Assembly: GCA_012932295.1 (NCBI GenBank)
Contig: JAAONU010000006.1
Span: forward strand, 25,942,882 to 26,006,881
DNA from: Cyclina sinensis
Lineage: Eukaryota; Mollusca; Bivalvia; Venerida; Veneridae
Direction: 5' to 3'
DNA: 64,000 nt
This document shows positions 26,401-37,014 of this stretch, in pieces. A model generated the notes under the pieces. The model saw only the letters and a program-made list of their open reading frames with translations. It had not been told where the DNA came from and did not search any database. How positions within the stretch are numbered: the stretch's first letter is position 1; each line of letters begins with the position of its first letter. Made by a program: the position numbers and the translations under genes.

Positions 26401-27604
26401 ATTGATAGCCAACAAATTTGTAATGTCACATAACCTATTAACACTTGTTGTGATGTCTGTTATGTTAGCTTTGCCACCGGATGTTTACATTAAGTAATTA
26501 CATTTTATTGCAAAAGTTTGACAAATTCATCATTTCTTTTAAAGAAAAACCTCGAAAGTTGAAAGCAAAACTCCGATAAAAAGATAAATTATTTGATGAA
26601 GCTTCCGTCAGAAAGAAATAGGCTTCGGAACTTAAAAAGCATTTGTAACGCATTTGCGTATTTCTAGCGCATATCATCTGTTTTCTTATTTTGAAAAGAA
26701 ACAATTGCATCTTTTGCTTCATATAACTTTTATCAAATATATTTAGGCCTTTACTTACTTAAGTAATTACGCAAGCAGAATTTAAAAAGAAAAACATCAA
26801 AGATCATTGAATAAAATGTGAAATCCTTGGCATAACTTTAAGTAGAACAATGCAATGTTGATATTCAAACACATCATTTTGTCATAATTAATACACGAAA
26901 TGAACGTGTTATGAAAATTGTCGTAAAATTGACATTAAATTAATTATTTACCTTGAAATTAATTAAGGTTAAAAATATATATATTGAAACTATTTACGAA
27001 CTGAGCTTTTAAAATCTTTATTATTAGAGTATTGAGTTTATCCAAATGTTAGCTCACGTAATTATTCTAGTATTCATTTTTTGGTTAGAAAATTGGCACT
27101 TAACTGAAACAGTTTCCATTTAATCAAAAAGAAATTAACATAGTCTAAAAGGTAATCAGCTCGCTAGATTGTATATATCACACATTACAATATACACTTT
27201 ACCTGAACTAAAAATGTTTTATTCCAAAGAAATATTCTAACACAGAGCTAAGATCGTTAAAAAATACAAATGCACATTTATTCCCCTTGAATTATTAACT
27301 TGCAAATGGATCCAAATTGCACGTATGATATTGTAAAACGCATATATATTAAGACAATTTGTGTAACTCATAAAATAAAATCATAAATGAAGTAAAATTA
27401 CTTTTATGACATCTGTTCCAAAGATGAGACCATTAAACGTTTCACGTACAAGTGTCTTAATTGTCACATCTTTTACCAATTATTTTAACTCACAATTCTA
27501 ACTAGATCATTTCCTTCTATGTGTATAGAATTAATTAATATTTTAAAAAAATCAGTTTAATAGGTAATGATGGCAAAAATACATACCACGAAAATATGTT
27601 TCAT
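4362..27604 (-). CDS. Secreted Pro/Gln-rich modular protein, 19 exons, complete
   Basis: Exons on the minus strand, in transcript order: 27587-27604, 14796-14951, 13152-13233, 12318-12419, 12014-12053, 10650-10715, 10020-10157, 9610-9678, 9115-9183, 8332-8484, 7842-7889, 7336-7497, 7031-7093, 6562-6657, 6270-6332, 5552-5671, 5140-5202, 4813-4905, 4362-4464. They sum to 1,704 nt, exactly 568 codons with a stop, and all junction phases agree. The protein has a signal peptide (about residues 1-17), a Pro-rich segment (20-57), six Cys (58-84), a run of nine Pro (around 172-180), then Gln-rich repeats with a D-[FY]-x-x-[LMF]-x-x-x-[FY]-x-Q-W motif, one followed by 12 consecutive Gln. No transmembrane segment follows the signal. 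The protein is not recognised. Gln/Pro-rich low-complexity secreted proteins are common in molluscan extracellular matrices such as shell or byssus, so a matrix role is a reasonable inference but unproven. Confidence 0.85.
5893..5929 (-). pseudogene. Degenerate copy of a short Pro/Gln exon
   Basis: On the minus strand this segment resembles the end of exon 6270-6332 (shared IQPQ/VQPQ coding and downstream similarity) and still has an AG acceptor. Its donor reads GTGAAA, and its 37-nt length would break the phase-2 frame. It lies between two working module pairs, where an extra module could be expected. Confidence 0.45.
9115..12419 (-). CDS. Exons 4-9: linker exons, including the nine-Pro run
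   Basis: Exons: 12318-12419 (Gln/Pro/Ala-rich, including MFSQQSQPKPPAEPAQPVVQ), 12014-12053 (40 nt, phase 1 to 2), 10650-10715, 10020-10157 (nine consecutive Pro, then SDNSYQVFDEYANLENSS), 9610-9678 and 9115-9183. Each has a pyrimidine-rich AG acceptor and a GTAAGN or GTGAGT donor. From 10650-10715 onward all internal exons are phase 2-2, so any of them can be skipped without a frameshift. Two 69-nt exons (9610-9678, 9115-9183) are equal in length and both begin xxAxxxN-like, which suggests duplication. Confidence 0.8.
12916..13124. mobile_element. Short non-autonomous element with TTAACCCT ends (MITE-like)
   Basis: The ends read TTAACCCTGAAAATGCTG and CCAGCAGGTTAAGGGTTAA, which are inverted relative to each other. 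The interior contains a GC-richer block (about 13028-13110) unlike the surrounding intron. It sits in the intron between exons 4 and 3 of the Pro/Gln-rich gene. No clear flanking duplication is visible. Confidence 0.5.
13152..13233 (-). CDS. Exon 3: six-cysteine cluster
   Basis: The acceptor is GTTTCAG. The donor is GTACGT rather than the nearby GTATAAG, because only GTACGT keeps the frame open into exon 4 (the other choice creates a TAA across the junction). The exon encodes CGPTEICAELGASYCRNGAC and the following CSVC-type end. With the last Cys of exon 2, the spacing is C-x3-C-x5-C-x7-C-x4-C-x2-C (residues 58-84). This resembles small disulfide-rich modules, but no family can be assigned. 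Confidence 0.8.
14796..14951 (-). CDS. Exon 2: rest of signal peptide and Pro-rich segment
   Basis: The acceptor is CTTTTCCAG and the donor GTAAGT. The exon is 52 codons, phase 0 to 0. It begins IVSVCLVAVSCQS (hydrophobic half of the signal peptide) and continues with a Pro-rich stretch that includes PPRPPPN and PMPPPSPTSPP, ending in KGC. The open frame on the opposite strand here is a Gly-rich shadow of this exon. Confidence 0.85.
15000..17470. other. Intronic AT-rich DNA, no feature seen
   Basis: Part of the first intron of the Pro/Gln-rich gene. Open frames on the plus strand here (for example around 15564-16274) lack splice support and coding character. Confidence 0.5.
17471..18280. repeat. 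Dispersed repeat with CGCTCACCTGAG head
   Basis: It starts with a segment reading CGCTCACCTGAG, shared with the element at 20.9 kb, and ends near a GACGGACATCAAGATATCAC tail. Degenerate internal units alternate ACCTGAC/GACC-type blocks. Similar repeats are widespread in clam genomes (recollection, not searched). Confidence 0.5.
18290..20890. other. Intronic AT-rich DNA, no feature seen
   Basis: No supported exon, RNA gene or repeat structure was identified. Only short low-complexity runs are present. Confidence 0.45.
20898..23040. repeat. Dispersed composite repeat with inverted CTCACCTGAG ends and internal tandem units
   Basis: The left end reads GATCGCTCACCTGAGTACTT and the right end GCACTTTGTGCTCAGGTGAG, so GCTCACCTGAG is inverted at the two ends. 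The interior is a tandem array of about 160-bp units, each with CCAAATATCTAAG followed by AAGATTTTTAAAG and a GACCCCNGGGGCGGGGCC-like block. Unit starts are near 21440, 21598, 21759, 21919, 22085, 22248, 22415, 22583 and 22748. Between 21.44 and 22.08 kb alternate units match better, giving a roughly 320-bp higher-order period. A GACGGACGGACGAC tract precedes the right end. Confidence 0.7.
23465..24510. repeat. Degenerate tandem repeat, about 90-110-bp units
   Basis: Recurring blocks of AACCATTGCACAAAA, AAAACTCCTACATTATTAAA and ACTACAATTTGACTG occur about ten times with drift. A detached partial copy with the same blocks lies at about 26040-26165. Confidence 0.6.
24791..25396. mobile_element. 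606-bp TA-flanked inverted-repeat element (MITE-like)
   Basis: The two ends match in inverted orientation over 26 bp with three mismatches (consensus start GACAGACYGGAAYAGTACAC). Both sides carry TA, consistent with the TA target of the Tc1/mariner superfamily. A second internal inverted pair (ACCAGTACGCGGACA near 24819, TGTCCGCGTACTGGT near 25169) suggests a nested hairpin. No coding capacity was seen. Confidence 0.6.
25405..27580. other. Intronic AT-rich DNA, no gene seen
   Basis: The only recognisable item is the detached tandem-repeat copy near 26040-26165. No exon was supported. Confidence 0.45.
27587..27604 (-). CDS. Exon 1 coding part (start codon and first six residues)
   Basis: ATG at 27604-27602 reads MKHIFV and is followed by a GTATGT donor. 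Joined in phase 0 to exon 2 it gives MKHIFVIVSVCLVAVSCQS, a well-formed signal peptide: a basic residue at 2, a hydrophobic core, and a small/Cys cleavage region near residues 16-18. The sequence between the proposed transcription start (about 27670) and this ATG contains no other ATG on the minus strand. The 12.6-kb distance to exon 2 is unusual, but frame and signal-peptide continuity support it. Confidence 0.75.
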
Positions 27605-27699
27605 TTTGTTTTGTAGATTATGATAATTCCAGAAAAAAAGCGAAATCACGCGCACTGTTATTCCTCAGCGTCAGACCAACAATTGCATGACGGGAAGAG

Positions 27700-27707
27700 T
27701 ATATTTA
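27700..27707 (-). promoter_or_regulatory. TATA-like box of the Pro/Gln-rich gene
   Basis: TAAATATA on the minus strand, about 96 bases upstream of the ATG at 27604. A transcription start about 30 bases downstream (near 27670-27675) would give an ATG-free 5' UTR of about 70 nt. Confidence 0.5.
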
Positions 27708-27721
27708 CCGTTTTTGTATCA

Positions 27722-27729
27722 TGACGTCA
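27722..27729. promoter_or_regulatory. Perfect cAMP-response element (TGACGTCA)
   Basis: Palindromic TGACGTCA lies about 14 bases upstream of the TATA-like box, the usual CRE position. A second half-site-like TGTGAC follows at about 27735. CREB/ATF binding is an inference from the consensus. Confidence 0.5.
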
Positions 27730-27739
27730 CATAATGTGA

Positions 27740-30700
27740 CAACCTAACATGAAGGCAAGGTTGAGATGATATAATTGCGTTAAATTATGTCATAAGAGAT
27801 AATTGTAATAATTGTCTAAGTGCTAACCTGTCGTAATGCAGTCTGGCTTAGGTATAATATTTGTACCGGCGTGCATTTGGTTGATTAATTTTTGCACATG
27901 TTATAGCAGCAACATTAAAGGGACATGCAAAGCGCCGACCTCAGTCACTGGTGAATTCTGTAATTACTTATTTTCACCCGAACTTAGCGTCGTAAAGAGA
28001 GAAAAACATATTTTGACACGTCTGTTAATGCTAGACTTATTTTCTTTATAAAATCATGTTACTGATTTTAAAAATCAAAATAAAGGGAAATTTGTCATTT
28101 GGGGATGTGAATTCAGAGCTCTTTGCTCACTTCAGTATCGTCTCATTCTAACGCTCAACTGTAGACATGCATACCACCTTTCATAGTATGAGCCCTATAA
28201 TAATTTTGAAGCATTTGAAGGAAGTCTTGATACCTTTTACAGAGAACACGCTGTCTAATATTATACAATTTCGAAATATGAGGATTTATCAACCTGGGAA
28301 AAGTGTCAACCGTTGCCGTATTTTTTGCCTCTGCGTTTGAGTCAATACGATATCATATTATGAGACACCTGTCTATGCTTCTACAGATTAAATTTAATAA
28401 TAAAAATTATTACTGAAGAGCTTGCAAGGTAAATAAGAAAAGGCCTGTATAGCTTAAATTGTGACAAAAGGCGTTAAACAGGGCAAAACAAAACAAGTAA
28501 CATGTATGGATAAATAATAATGTTATTCTTTCTTTTCTTTAACTTATACAGCATTGTCATGCAGACAAACAAACAACTAGTTTATATAAAACAGTGAATA
28601 AATGAGTAGGTTTATTGTAAAGCACGACATTTGTTGTTAATCAAATTCTGTAGGTATGTGTTTCGTACGGAAATTATATATAGAAACATTAACCGCCCGT
28701 TTACAGATATTTTTTGTTATAGTTTTATGTCTAAGGTTTTTGAGCACGTTTATAAAACGGCTAAAAAAAATCTTCTTAACGGCCAAATGTGAGTAGAACG
28801 TTGACTAGTTTAAGTTAGTGAGTATATATTACAAACGAAATGCAAAGGCTATTTCATAGTGTTTGTGTTTGTTATGTGGTCTTGTTTGGTCTTGTTGAAA
28901 ACTTTCTATTTTAAACTAGCTCGGAAAAAAGTTTTTGCAACTTATATCATCCCGCTCGATGACTGCTTCTTGGGGGTCAAACGATTACCCTGTTAAATCT
29001 GTCGAATGCGGTAGTCATTAGATACTCTCATTTTTTGTAGGATTAATAAAATGGCTTAATTCTATGGGCTATACCGGTGGTTTAACGTAGACAATACGTC
29101 GTCAGATTATGGTGTGTCTCAGCTATAGGTTAACGCTAATGTTAGGAAATTGTGTTCGAAATAGACGTTTTACTCTTTAAGACAGATATTGTGTTTTCGA
29201 TGTTGGTTCTCTTTTTGAAAGCACACTTCATAACGCAAGAACACCTCAGATTTCGCACGTTTTAAAACAGTTTAAAATGTCGTTTATACTTACTGTTTAT
29301 GGCAAAATCTGATGTTAAATAAAGTGCGCTTTAAGTGTACTGGTTTTTCGATAAAGTATGTCAAAAAGCCTTACCTAAAGTTAGACAGTCCTTGTGTTTA
29401 TTAGTTTTGAAATATGTTACACTAATTAAAGATACATAATCTTGTAACCATGGTGATATTATTCACAAACTAATAAAAGTGTCTTTTAAAAGGGGAATAT
29501 ATTTTTCGTCCTATAAATAATGTCACTCTGTGACAATAATGATGTTGATAAAAAATTCATATTTTATGATTATTTCATTTTACCTCGACAAAGAAAGATG
29601 CGCCCTTTGATTTGAAGCTATTTTGCGCGAACAAAAACTACGCATAATTAGGTCTCAAAGGTGTCTCACCTGGAGAATGAAATACAGTCCAACAATGAAA
29701 TTTAACACGTGAAGCTGCAAATAATGGATTTTGTCTTTACCAGAACCTACTTTATGCATGAAGCAGTCAATACTTCACTTTTAAGATGAATTAGTTCAGT
29801 ATGAACCTATTTGGTTAGAAAATTCTTGCAAGTAATATTAATCCCACCCGATGACTGCTTCCTGAATGCAAGCCATTACTCGCGTAGACAGGTACAGAAG
29901 TATCTCATTCCTGTTGAGATTCGAACCATTGACCAGGCGCTATATTCTTCAGTTTCATCTTTTAATTAAAAACATGCTACTGTTTGGGGTGCGTTTAAAA
30001 TATATAAAAATTTACTAAAGTGACAAAGGATATACCAATATTGACTTGTGAGGAATAAATTTCTTTATTTGATATCATATAATTAGAGGAATGAAAGGAA
30101 GAAGACTGTCTCACTCCTACTATACGTTTGTGCGCATGCGCACGTTATTGTACGCTTGTCTCAACTTGGCTGGTGTGTCATACGAACACATCTGATGAGT
30201 TGAATTTACCGCATACTGACCACCTTGAAAACATTAGTGGACACCAGACAACTGTATAAGTATGTTGTATGTTTTGCATAATAAACATGTCCAGCAATTG
30301 TTCATGACAAGACGATAAACTCGACAAGCCATCAAACTGTCATGTTTAGACGGGTTTCGTGACACACGTTAAGTGTGAATACGATTGATTGTCCGTCTAA
30401 TTACTAATACTGTTCATAAAATAGCCGCAGCTAGCATAAATAACAAATATACATTGACATAACCACAGCAATATGAATTACAGAACGATAAGACAGAGTC
30501 TACATGCGTATGGTTTTCTGTATCAGCATTGTCAAATGTAATTCTGTAATAACCAGTCACCGAAGTTTAAGTAATTTTCAAACGAATAAGGTTTTGATTC
30601 AGTTCTTTGTAAATGATCGTTTACAAAATGAAAGGCCTTTACTCGGCACTTTTAGTGGTACTAATATTTCACAGGTTTAACTTCTATATGTTTTTCGGCC

Positions 30701-31590
30701 GAAGGCCGTCTGATTGCACCTTGACTTCTGGTTTACTGTTAAGTGAGAGTAAGACCGCTGCCAAAATTTGATTGGTGGACAAAAAACATTGACATTTCAT
30801 TGGTCACTTGCTACTAAAATGAAAGGACTCTCGGAAACGAGCACTAAGGCTTTCTGACTCTGACCCTAAATGTGATCTAACAGGTTCATTAATATATTTC
30901 AATTGTTTTAAATTGTACACATGTAATATTCGGGAAAAAAGGAAACGATCTTAAATTATCGGCGGAAACGTCGTAGAGGATTCAACATATTCTTCGCAAC
31001 AAAACGTTTTCTTCCCGCCAATTGAGTAACTAATCTGGTGCTGCAGTACTTGTATCAATGTATATCTTAGTTTCATGTGTCTTTGTACCGTTGCTGCGAC
31101 TGTTCTTTTTTCATTCAACACGGGGTGGACATGGTAATATATTTATTTGAGTTTGTTTGTCGTGATTGCACGTAAGACCTGGTTTGATTTTTTTTTCTAT
31201 TATCGGAGATAGTGCAAGATACAGAGAGCAATTAGCTCCAGGGACTCTGATTTTTAAACGATAAATGTGATGTGACCTCGGTTAAAATATACTAGGTAAA
31301 AAAAAGTTTAGCAATTATTAAATACTTATATTCGTTTTGGTTTATTATGAACAAAACGAGTTCCTGAGGAATGGTTTATGTACGGCTACATGTACGTATA
31401 CCTGTACTATATAAAGCCGGTCAATATTGAAAATGTCCTTGTACAATACGCCATTTCCCCGTGCAGAATACGATTACGTATCAGTGACTGATTTTGTGCA
31501 CGAAACCCAATAACTGGTTTCAATAAGTCTTCAAATCAGTAGATGTAGACACGTTTACAAGAAACAAATGAAAACAGAACAAAAATCATA
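27740..31590. other. Intergenic DNA between the divergent genes, few features
   Basis: No exon was supported. Two diverged copies of one dispersed sequence occur near 28915-29035 and 29815-29960; they share GATGACTGCTTC and flanking blocks. A box-B-like TGGTTCGAATC on the minus strand at about 29925-29936 suggests the second copy is part of a SINE. Confidence 0.4.
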
Positions 31591-31593
31591 ATA

Positions 31594-32075
31594 GGGCGAC
31601 GTCGTGAGCTGACGTTTAGAGCAACGTTCAGTGGCGGCAGGTATGCTGCATGGCGGAATGGCTGAACAAGACGTTGCTCAGCATTTTGGTGTTGCTGCAG
31701 GTACTGTGCCACGTCTCAAGAGTCGTTTCGAACAAACTGAACAAGTGAAAGACCACCCGCGCTCCGGCATGCCTCGTAAAACGACGCCTATGGAAGACAG
31801 ATACGTAGTTGTGACGTCACGCCGGAATCGTTTTATGTCGGCGCCAAAACTTGACGAACACTTACAAAACACATCAGGTGTCAAGATTTGTGCGCAAACA
31901 ATTCGGAATCGACTCCATAACAGAGGTTTGAAAGGCAGACGTCCGTACAAAGGCTTGGTACTGACGCCACAACATGCACGTGCTCGACTGAACTGGGCTA
32001 CTGCCCACCGTGACTGGACACTTAGACAATGGAATAACGTGTTATTCACAGATGTCTTCAGGTTAGCAAAGTTTA
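31594..32075 (+). pseudogene. Truncated Tc1-type transposase (N-terminal half)
   Basis: The reading frame from 31631 gives a helix-turn-helix pattern typical of Tc1-like transposases: GGMAEQDVAQHFGVAAGTV, then a GRPR-like HPRSGMPRKTT hook, then SAPKLDEHLQNTSG and a second DNA-binding region. It continues to WNNVLFTD, which aligns with the first catalytic Asp of the DDE triad, and then loses similarity. The second Asp and the Glu are absent. The conserved upstream start (GRRRELT) lies in another frame, so a small deletion near 31612-31616 shifts the frame. Terminal inverted repeats were not found. This is a dead fragment. Confidence 0.8.
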
Positions 32076-32099
32076 CCTCTAGCACACAAAATCCTTTGT

Positions 32100-32480
32100 T
32101 TGGCTGTAAGATGTTTTAATTTTTATTTGGTAATAAGATGTTTATTTTTTTTTATTTGGTAATGTTTTAACCTTTATTTGTAATAGGATGTTTTAACTTT
32201 TATTTGGTTATAAGATGTCTTAAATCTTATTTGGTTATAACATGTTTTAACTTTTAATTGGCTACAATATGTTTAAACTTTTATTTCGTTATAAGATGTG
32301 TTAACTTTAATACGATTATCAGATATTTAAACTTTTATTTCGCTATAAGATGTTTTAACTTTTATTTGCTATAAGATGTTCAAACTTTTATTTCGTAATA
32401 AGATGTTTAAACATTTATTATTTTAACATTTTTTAGCTATAGGATGTTTCAACTTTTATTTAGTTATAGAATAAATATAG
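32100..32480. repeat. Minisatellite, about 30-bp units
   Basis: About 12 degenerate copies of a unit close to TTATAAGATGTTTTAACTTT followed by TATTTGG. It starts immediately where the transposase similarity ends. Confidence 0.75.
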
Positions 32481-33694
32481 TTTTTCACTTGACATGGGCT
32501 GTTTATAGTTTTGTTTAACCATGAGATGTGGGATGTTTAAAGGTTGCTACTTATTTTTTTATTATTATTTTATTTGCCCATATGTTAACAAAGAAAAGAT
32601 ATCATACATTCAGAAAATATATTATAACAAGGGCGATGAACAAAAACATGTCTAAATTAAATCTGCTTAAGTACGTACTAACAACAAACGGTAGACAGAG
32701 CAGAGTAACTTGGTGATTATAAATCCTTCCATATTTTGACGTAGCATAGCTTGATAAAAAAAGAAAATTAATCACTGGTATAACAAAGTGTGTCGTTATA
32801 GTAACAGCTAGACAGACAGGTGTTGTCAAGTGTTAAAAGAGATGTTGTCTACTAAAATGTTACAAAATGTTAGTAACAGTGGAAAAAAACCTTTACAACA
32901 ATGTTCCCTTTAGAAGTTCTGAAGAATAAAATTAATAAATTATAAGGCAACATATTTTATCTCTCATTTTGCTTAAAGGTTCTGTATCTTATAATTGTTC
33001 TTCCTTTAATTTTTTTTTATTTTTCTATTTCTTTATTTCAAGTTGACATGAGTTATGAACGTCGAGTGTAATTCGTTCCATTTAGTCCACTTACTGTTCA
33101 GTAAGCAAAACACCGTGTTGGTACTATAACCAGTATTTCTTTCTCCTCTCCTCTCCTCTTCTTTGTCATAAAACTAGTTTTCGGTCAGTCGATTGCACGC
33201 TTCAAATCTAGGTCAGCCTACGGTTTCGTAACTACCCATGAGATCGTAGCTAATTTGCATTTAGCGTATGTATAAACCAAACACGGAAACCCTTGTTTTT
33301 TTTTTCTGAAGATGTTTGTATATAGAGTTACATTAATTTGTTGAAATATTCGTTACTTGTAATACTTGTAACTAGGTGTTAGATAATTCTCGATTTAGAT
33401 GCCTGATTTTTTTTTAAATATTTAATGAGGTAATAAAACATTTAAAGAAACATTTCATTAGAAAAAAAAGAGTATTTCATTTCCTTTAGAATTATATAAA
33501 TTTGAATGCTTTTGAATTAGTTATTTCCCAATATCATAGTGCCAGTCTATGTACAACAGATAAACCGTATATTAGTCTTTATACAGAGAGAGTTGTTGTT
33601 GCACCATTTTTGGTTGGATAGCTATTCATTCCAACAGAAGACTTTCTGTCTTAAATCCTTAAGAATAATTCTGTGAACTTATGTTATTTTTTAG

Positions 33695-33771
33695 ATATTT
33701 CAATCATTTGCCATTCTATAATGAATGTGCCAGTAGAAGAGATATGCAGTATATGGTCAGTTGAGTGTAAG
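33695..33771 (+). CDS. Candidate isolated exon, uncertain
   Basis: A 77-nt segment is bounded by a pyrimidine-rich TTATTTTTTAG acceptor and a perfect AAG/GTAAGT donor. One frame (phase 1 to 0) is open and includes MNVPVEEICSIWSVECK. It does not join in phase to the next exon found at 36842, so it would need an intervening exon or belong to another transcript. A second frame reads YFNHLPFYNECASRRDMQY but hits a stop before the donor. Its assignment to the downstream gene is unproven. Confidence 0.25.
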
Positions 33772-35269
33772 GTAAGTCCCTTCATTGTGCTCCACTGGAG
33801 ATGAATTTGGGGGATCTGTAATTTAGCTAATTTCAGAGCAAAAAAAAGACAACCTAGTTTGGACTTATATTGTGAAAAAGCTCATTCGGCAATAACTAAA
33901 AACATTAAAAATATCAAAAGAATTGACAGCAGATCACTGTTGATATGCATATCTCGAATATGCAGTTGATAACTCTGACTCTAATATAACTGAAATAGAA
34001 AATAATCAGCGCATAGACATTTTTTAACATTGATCTCTAATTGACTGGCATCGTAACGTTACTGTCAAGGGATGTAATCGTTGCACCCAGTTTTACAATA
34101 GAGCTTACGTAGTTACCTCCCTCGCCCACACTGACATCTATTAATCGATCCTGCGTTCGTCACGTGTTGTTACATGTAATTAACGACTACATTTTATATT
34201 GACATTGTAGCATACTCTGATGTTAATCAGTTCGTAAACAGGCCAAAAATTTAGTCGTTAAACCCTCAACCGTTGATGATTCCTCAGGAGTAACGATAAA
34301 ATTTTACTACACAAAATCGACTTATATGATAAACAAACAGCGTGACTCGATCCGTTTAATAAATAAATTCAAATAACCGTGAACCACAAACATTCGTTAT
34401 ACTGACCCGATGGACACATTGTGGAACTATCGGATTGTTATAAACATGTACCTGTTCTTTTAAACTGGAGGATTTACTTTGAAGAAAAAAATGGACTATA
34501 TCTTCAGTTGGTTTAAATATTTGTAAAATAGTGTCGGTGGGAAGTTTACAGTTGGAATTATATTTTCAATAAACTGTGACAAATAAAGATTAAACTGAAG
34601 TGTGTGTACATGTATGACGTTTTTGGGGGGTAACGATTGAAATAGTTGGACATTGTTCTTTCTTTTCATTGAGTAAACATAGGATTTCAAGAGAAATATA
34701 AAATCAGCGTTGAAGAAAGAATGATAAACAGACAGATAAAAAGAGACTTCGTTATGTAAAAACTAAACAAATACGTCTTACAGAGATTGTACAGTGGAGT
34801 TTAATTTCTTTCAGATTTCCTTTAGATGAATTTGACATTGAAGATCGTTAAAAGGGGATAAATATTTATTTGTTGTTGTTTAAATGGCATGATTTTAAAA
34901 GCAGCGTAACGACAAACAGAGTATAAATATTTAATTGAAACGAAATGTTCAATTTGTGAAACAGCAAAACGGACATTGGATTTAAGTGTGGTCCTATGCA
35001 TGCGAAATACTTTTATGTGTGAATAAAGAGTTTATGAATATTTTCAAGTGTGGAATAAGAAAGAAAAAAAAACACGTAACAACAAAAATGTCCATGTATA
35101 ATTAATGTATGTGATTAACGAGTATGCTAATGTAAATGTTGACACAATTCACCAATGGAATAAAACCAGTGGAGTGAAATTATTCTAACGTGTGAAAATT
35201 TCACAGCTAAGAATGTAGAGAATGGGGTGTTCAAATTCTACGCCCGTGCATCCAAGCATATATAGTAAG

Positions 35270-35560
35270 TATATATACCATAATCCTGTTTTAACTCGTT
35301 TTGTGGTAACGAGCTGGACTAGTGATCCAAAGGACGCGAGATCGACCCCCCGTGACCGCACTAACCTATTTAATTGTCTTTCGAATGAGACATGAAACCA
35401 GAGTTCCATGTATCGGCGCTATACACTGAACATGTAAAAAAACAGGTGTTGCTCTGGAATGGGGTGCTTTCTGTACCTTGCACTATTCCCCGCAACCTAA
35501 ATTCAGAGGTTACCAGTCATATGGGGACCGGCACTGACGATAACTTAACTAAAATAAGTA
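35270..35560 (+). mobile_element. tRNA-derived SINE with a conserved mollusc-type central domain
   Basis: The head shows a box-A-like TGGTAACGAGCTGG and a box-B-like GATCGACCCC at normal spacing. It is followed by AATGAGACATGAAACCAGAG and a downstream block resembling the conserved central domain of Meta/Nin-type SINEs (from memory). The open frame on the minus strand across it is a SINE shadow. Confidence 0.5.
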
Positions 35561-36841
35561 GATACGTGAACACTTCATAATAAACACCTTACACGAAAAC
35601 TTATTGTATCATTTGTCTATTTTCCAAATTCCTTTAGATAACAATGGCGTATATTTTTAATCTTTAATCGAAGCATAACATGTTCATAGTTATTTATTCA
35701 TGTATTGATACGTCAGATATTCACCCTAGCTTATTATGTGCTTTTTCATTCATTCCAAACATCTAGCTCTTAACACTTCATAATTCTCTGTTTCAGCTAC
35801 AAATAAGTCTTTCTTTCGAAAGCCTATAATTCTAGATACCAGTTCTAATTAATGTTCTGTTAATTAGTTTTTAGCAGTTGGAACGTGTACTGCTGTATTC
35901 TGCTTTCTTCCTAGCGTTATGAACTAACATAAAGTTCAAATTCAGGTTACATTTTGAATTTGTATACATGTGCCTTTGTTTGAACCCGTCTAGAAGAACT
36001 GGAAACCTGTTATCATTTAGATTTCCGCCGAAATTTGTTTATTACAGAAATGTATAAATATGAACCAACAAAACCATATACAGAAGCAAATAGGAACTTG
36101 TTAATACTCCCCTGAGAAGTTGTTGGGAACTTTCACATGAAATTTAATTTCCTTTACATCAATGACAATAGCTTAATGCCACTCTACAGTGACCTTGGTC
36201 ATGCTTTATTCTGTTAGTAATGAGGGAAATATTTACAGGGAAAGGCAGTGTATATGCACTATCTATAATGTAGATTATAATTTGTCCTAAATATTTCTCT
36301 TCCATTTCTGAACTTCCTATCTGGCTGCGCAAAAGATATGTTTAGTTAATATTTGTTTATCTAAATCAGATAAACTTCAAAAATATTTCTTGTTATCATC
36401 ACAAAACTTAACATTTTATAGAATTTTGACTACGCCAAGTAAAAGTCCCACAACGTCGCGTTACGAGTTTCGATTAAAACTCATATATTGTTAAGTTGAA
36501 GATACCTTTAAGTAAAGGGATACGAGTTTCATCTTCAGGACACGAGTCGTATTACAGAATAAATTAGAAACTATTAATACAAGATTAAAACAGAAAAGAC
36601 AATTCTCACAAAACGTACAATCTTAACTTACATAATGCCTAACTGTTACATTATTATTAGCATATTGGACGTCATGTTTTCGTATACCAATATTGCATAT
36701 TTATAATCAACAGATTCTTATTGTCTGAGGATGGAAAACAGGGGAATCTATAGAAAAATAACTGTTTAAGGAACCCACTCATCGTAAGTTACATTTTAAA
36801 TGCTACATCCATACTACATTTACACCTGTTTGATTTTGCAG

Positions 36842-37014
36842 ATGAACTACTTAAAACAAAACCAATTCCAAACGGAGAAGTTAAAGAGAAGACAAAGATT
36901 GAGGACATAGCGCCCAATCACATGAGAGGGGACTACAGCCAGTTCCAACTGGCCAAACATAACAGGGAAAAACATCATAAAGAGAGACAATTCAAGCTAT
37001 TTATGGCAGCTGAT
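36842..37014 (+). CDS. Exon n-3 of the plus-strand gene
   Basis: The acceptor is TTTTGCAG and the donor GAT/GTAAGT. The exon is 173 nt, phase 1 to 0. The frame is open through the acceptor side, so coding continues upstream. An internal ATG at 36922 could serve as a start but would discard 26 well-formed codons. Confidence 0.75.

Noticed and set aside
27836..28051. 71-residue plus-strand open frame with a hydrophobic start near the divergent promoter
   Set aside because: No poly(A), splice or family support, and composition is like that of the surrounding non-coding DNA.
31678..32085. 135-residue open frame antisense to the transposase
   Set aside because: Shadow of the transposase coding strand; the plus-strand frame has clear family motifs.
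35199..35254. Plus-strand exon-like segment ending at GTAAGT (reads KNVENGVFKFYARASKHI)
   Set aside because: Joining it to the exon at 36842 creates a stop codon at the junction, and it abuts the SINE.
35185..35409. Minus-strand 74-residue open frame
   Set aside because: Lies across the tRNA-like head of a SINE.
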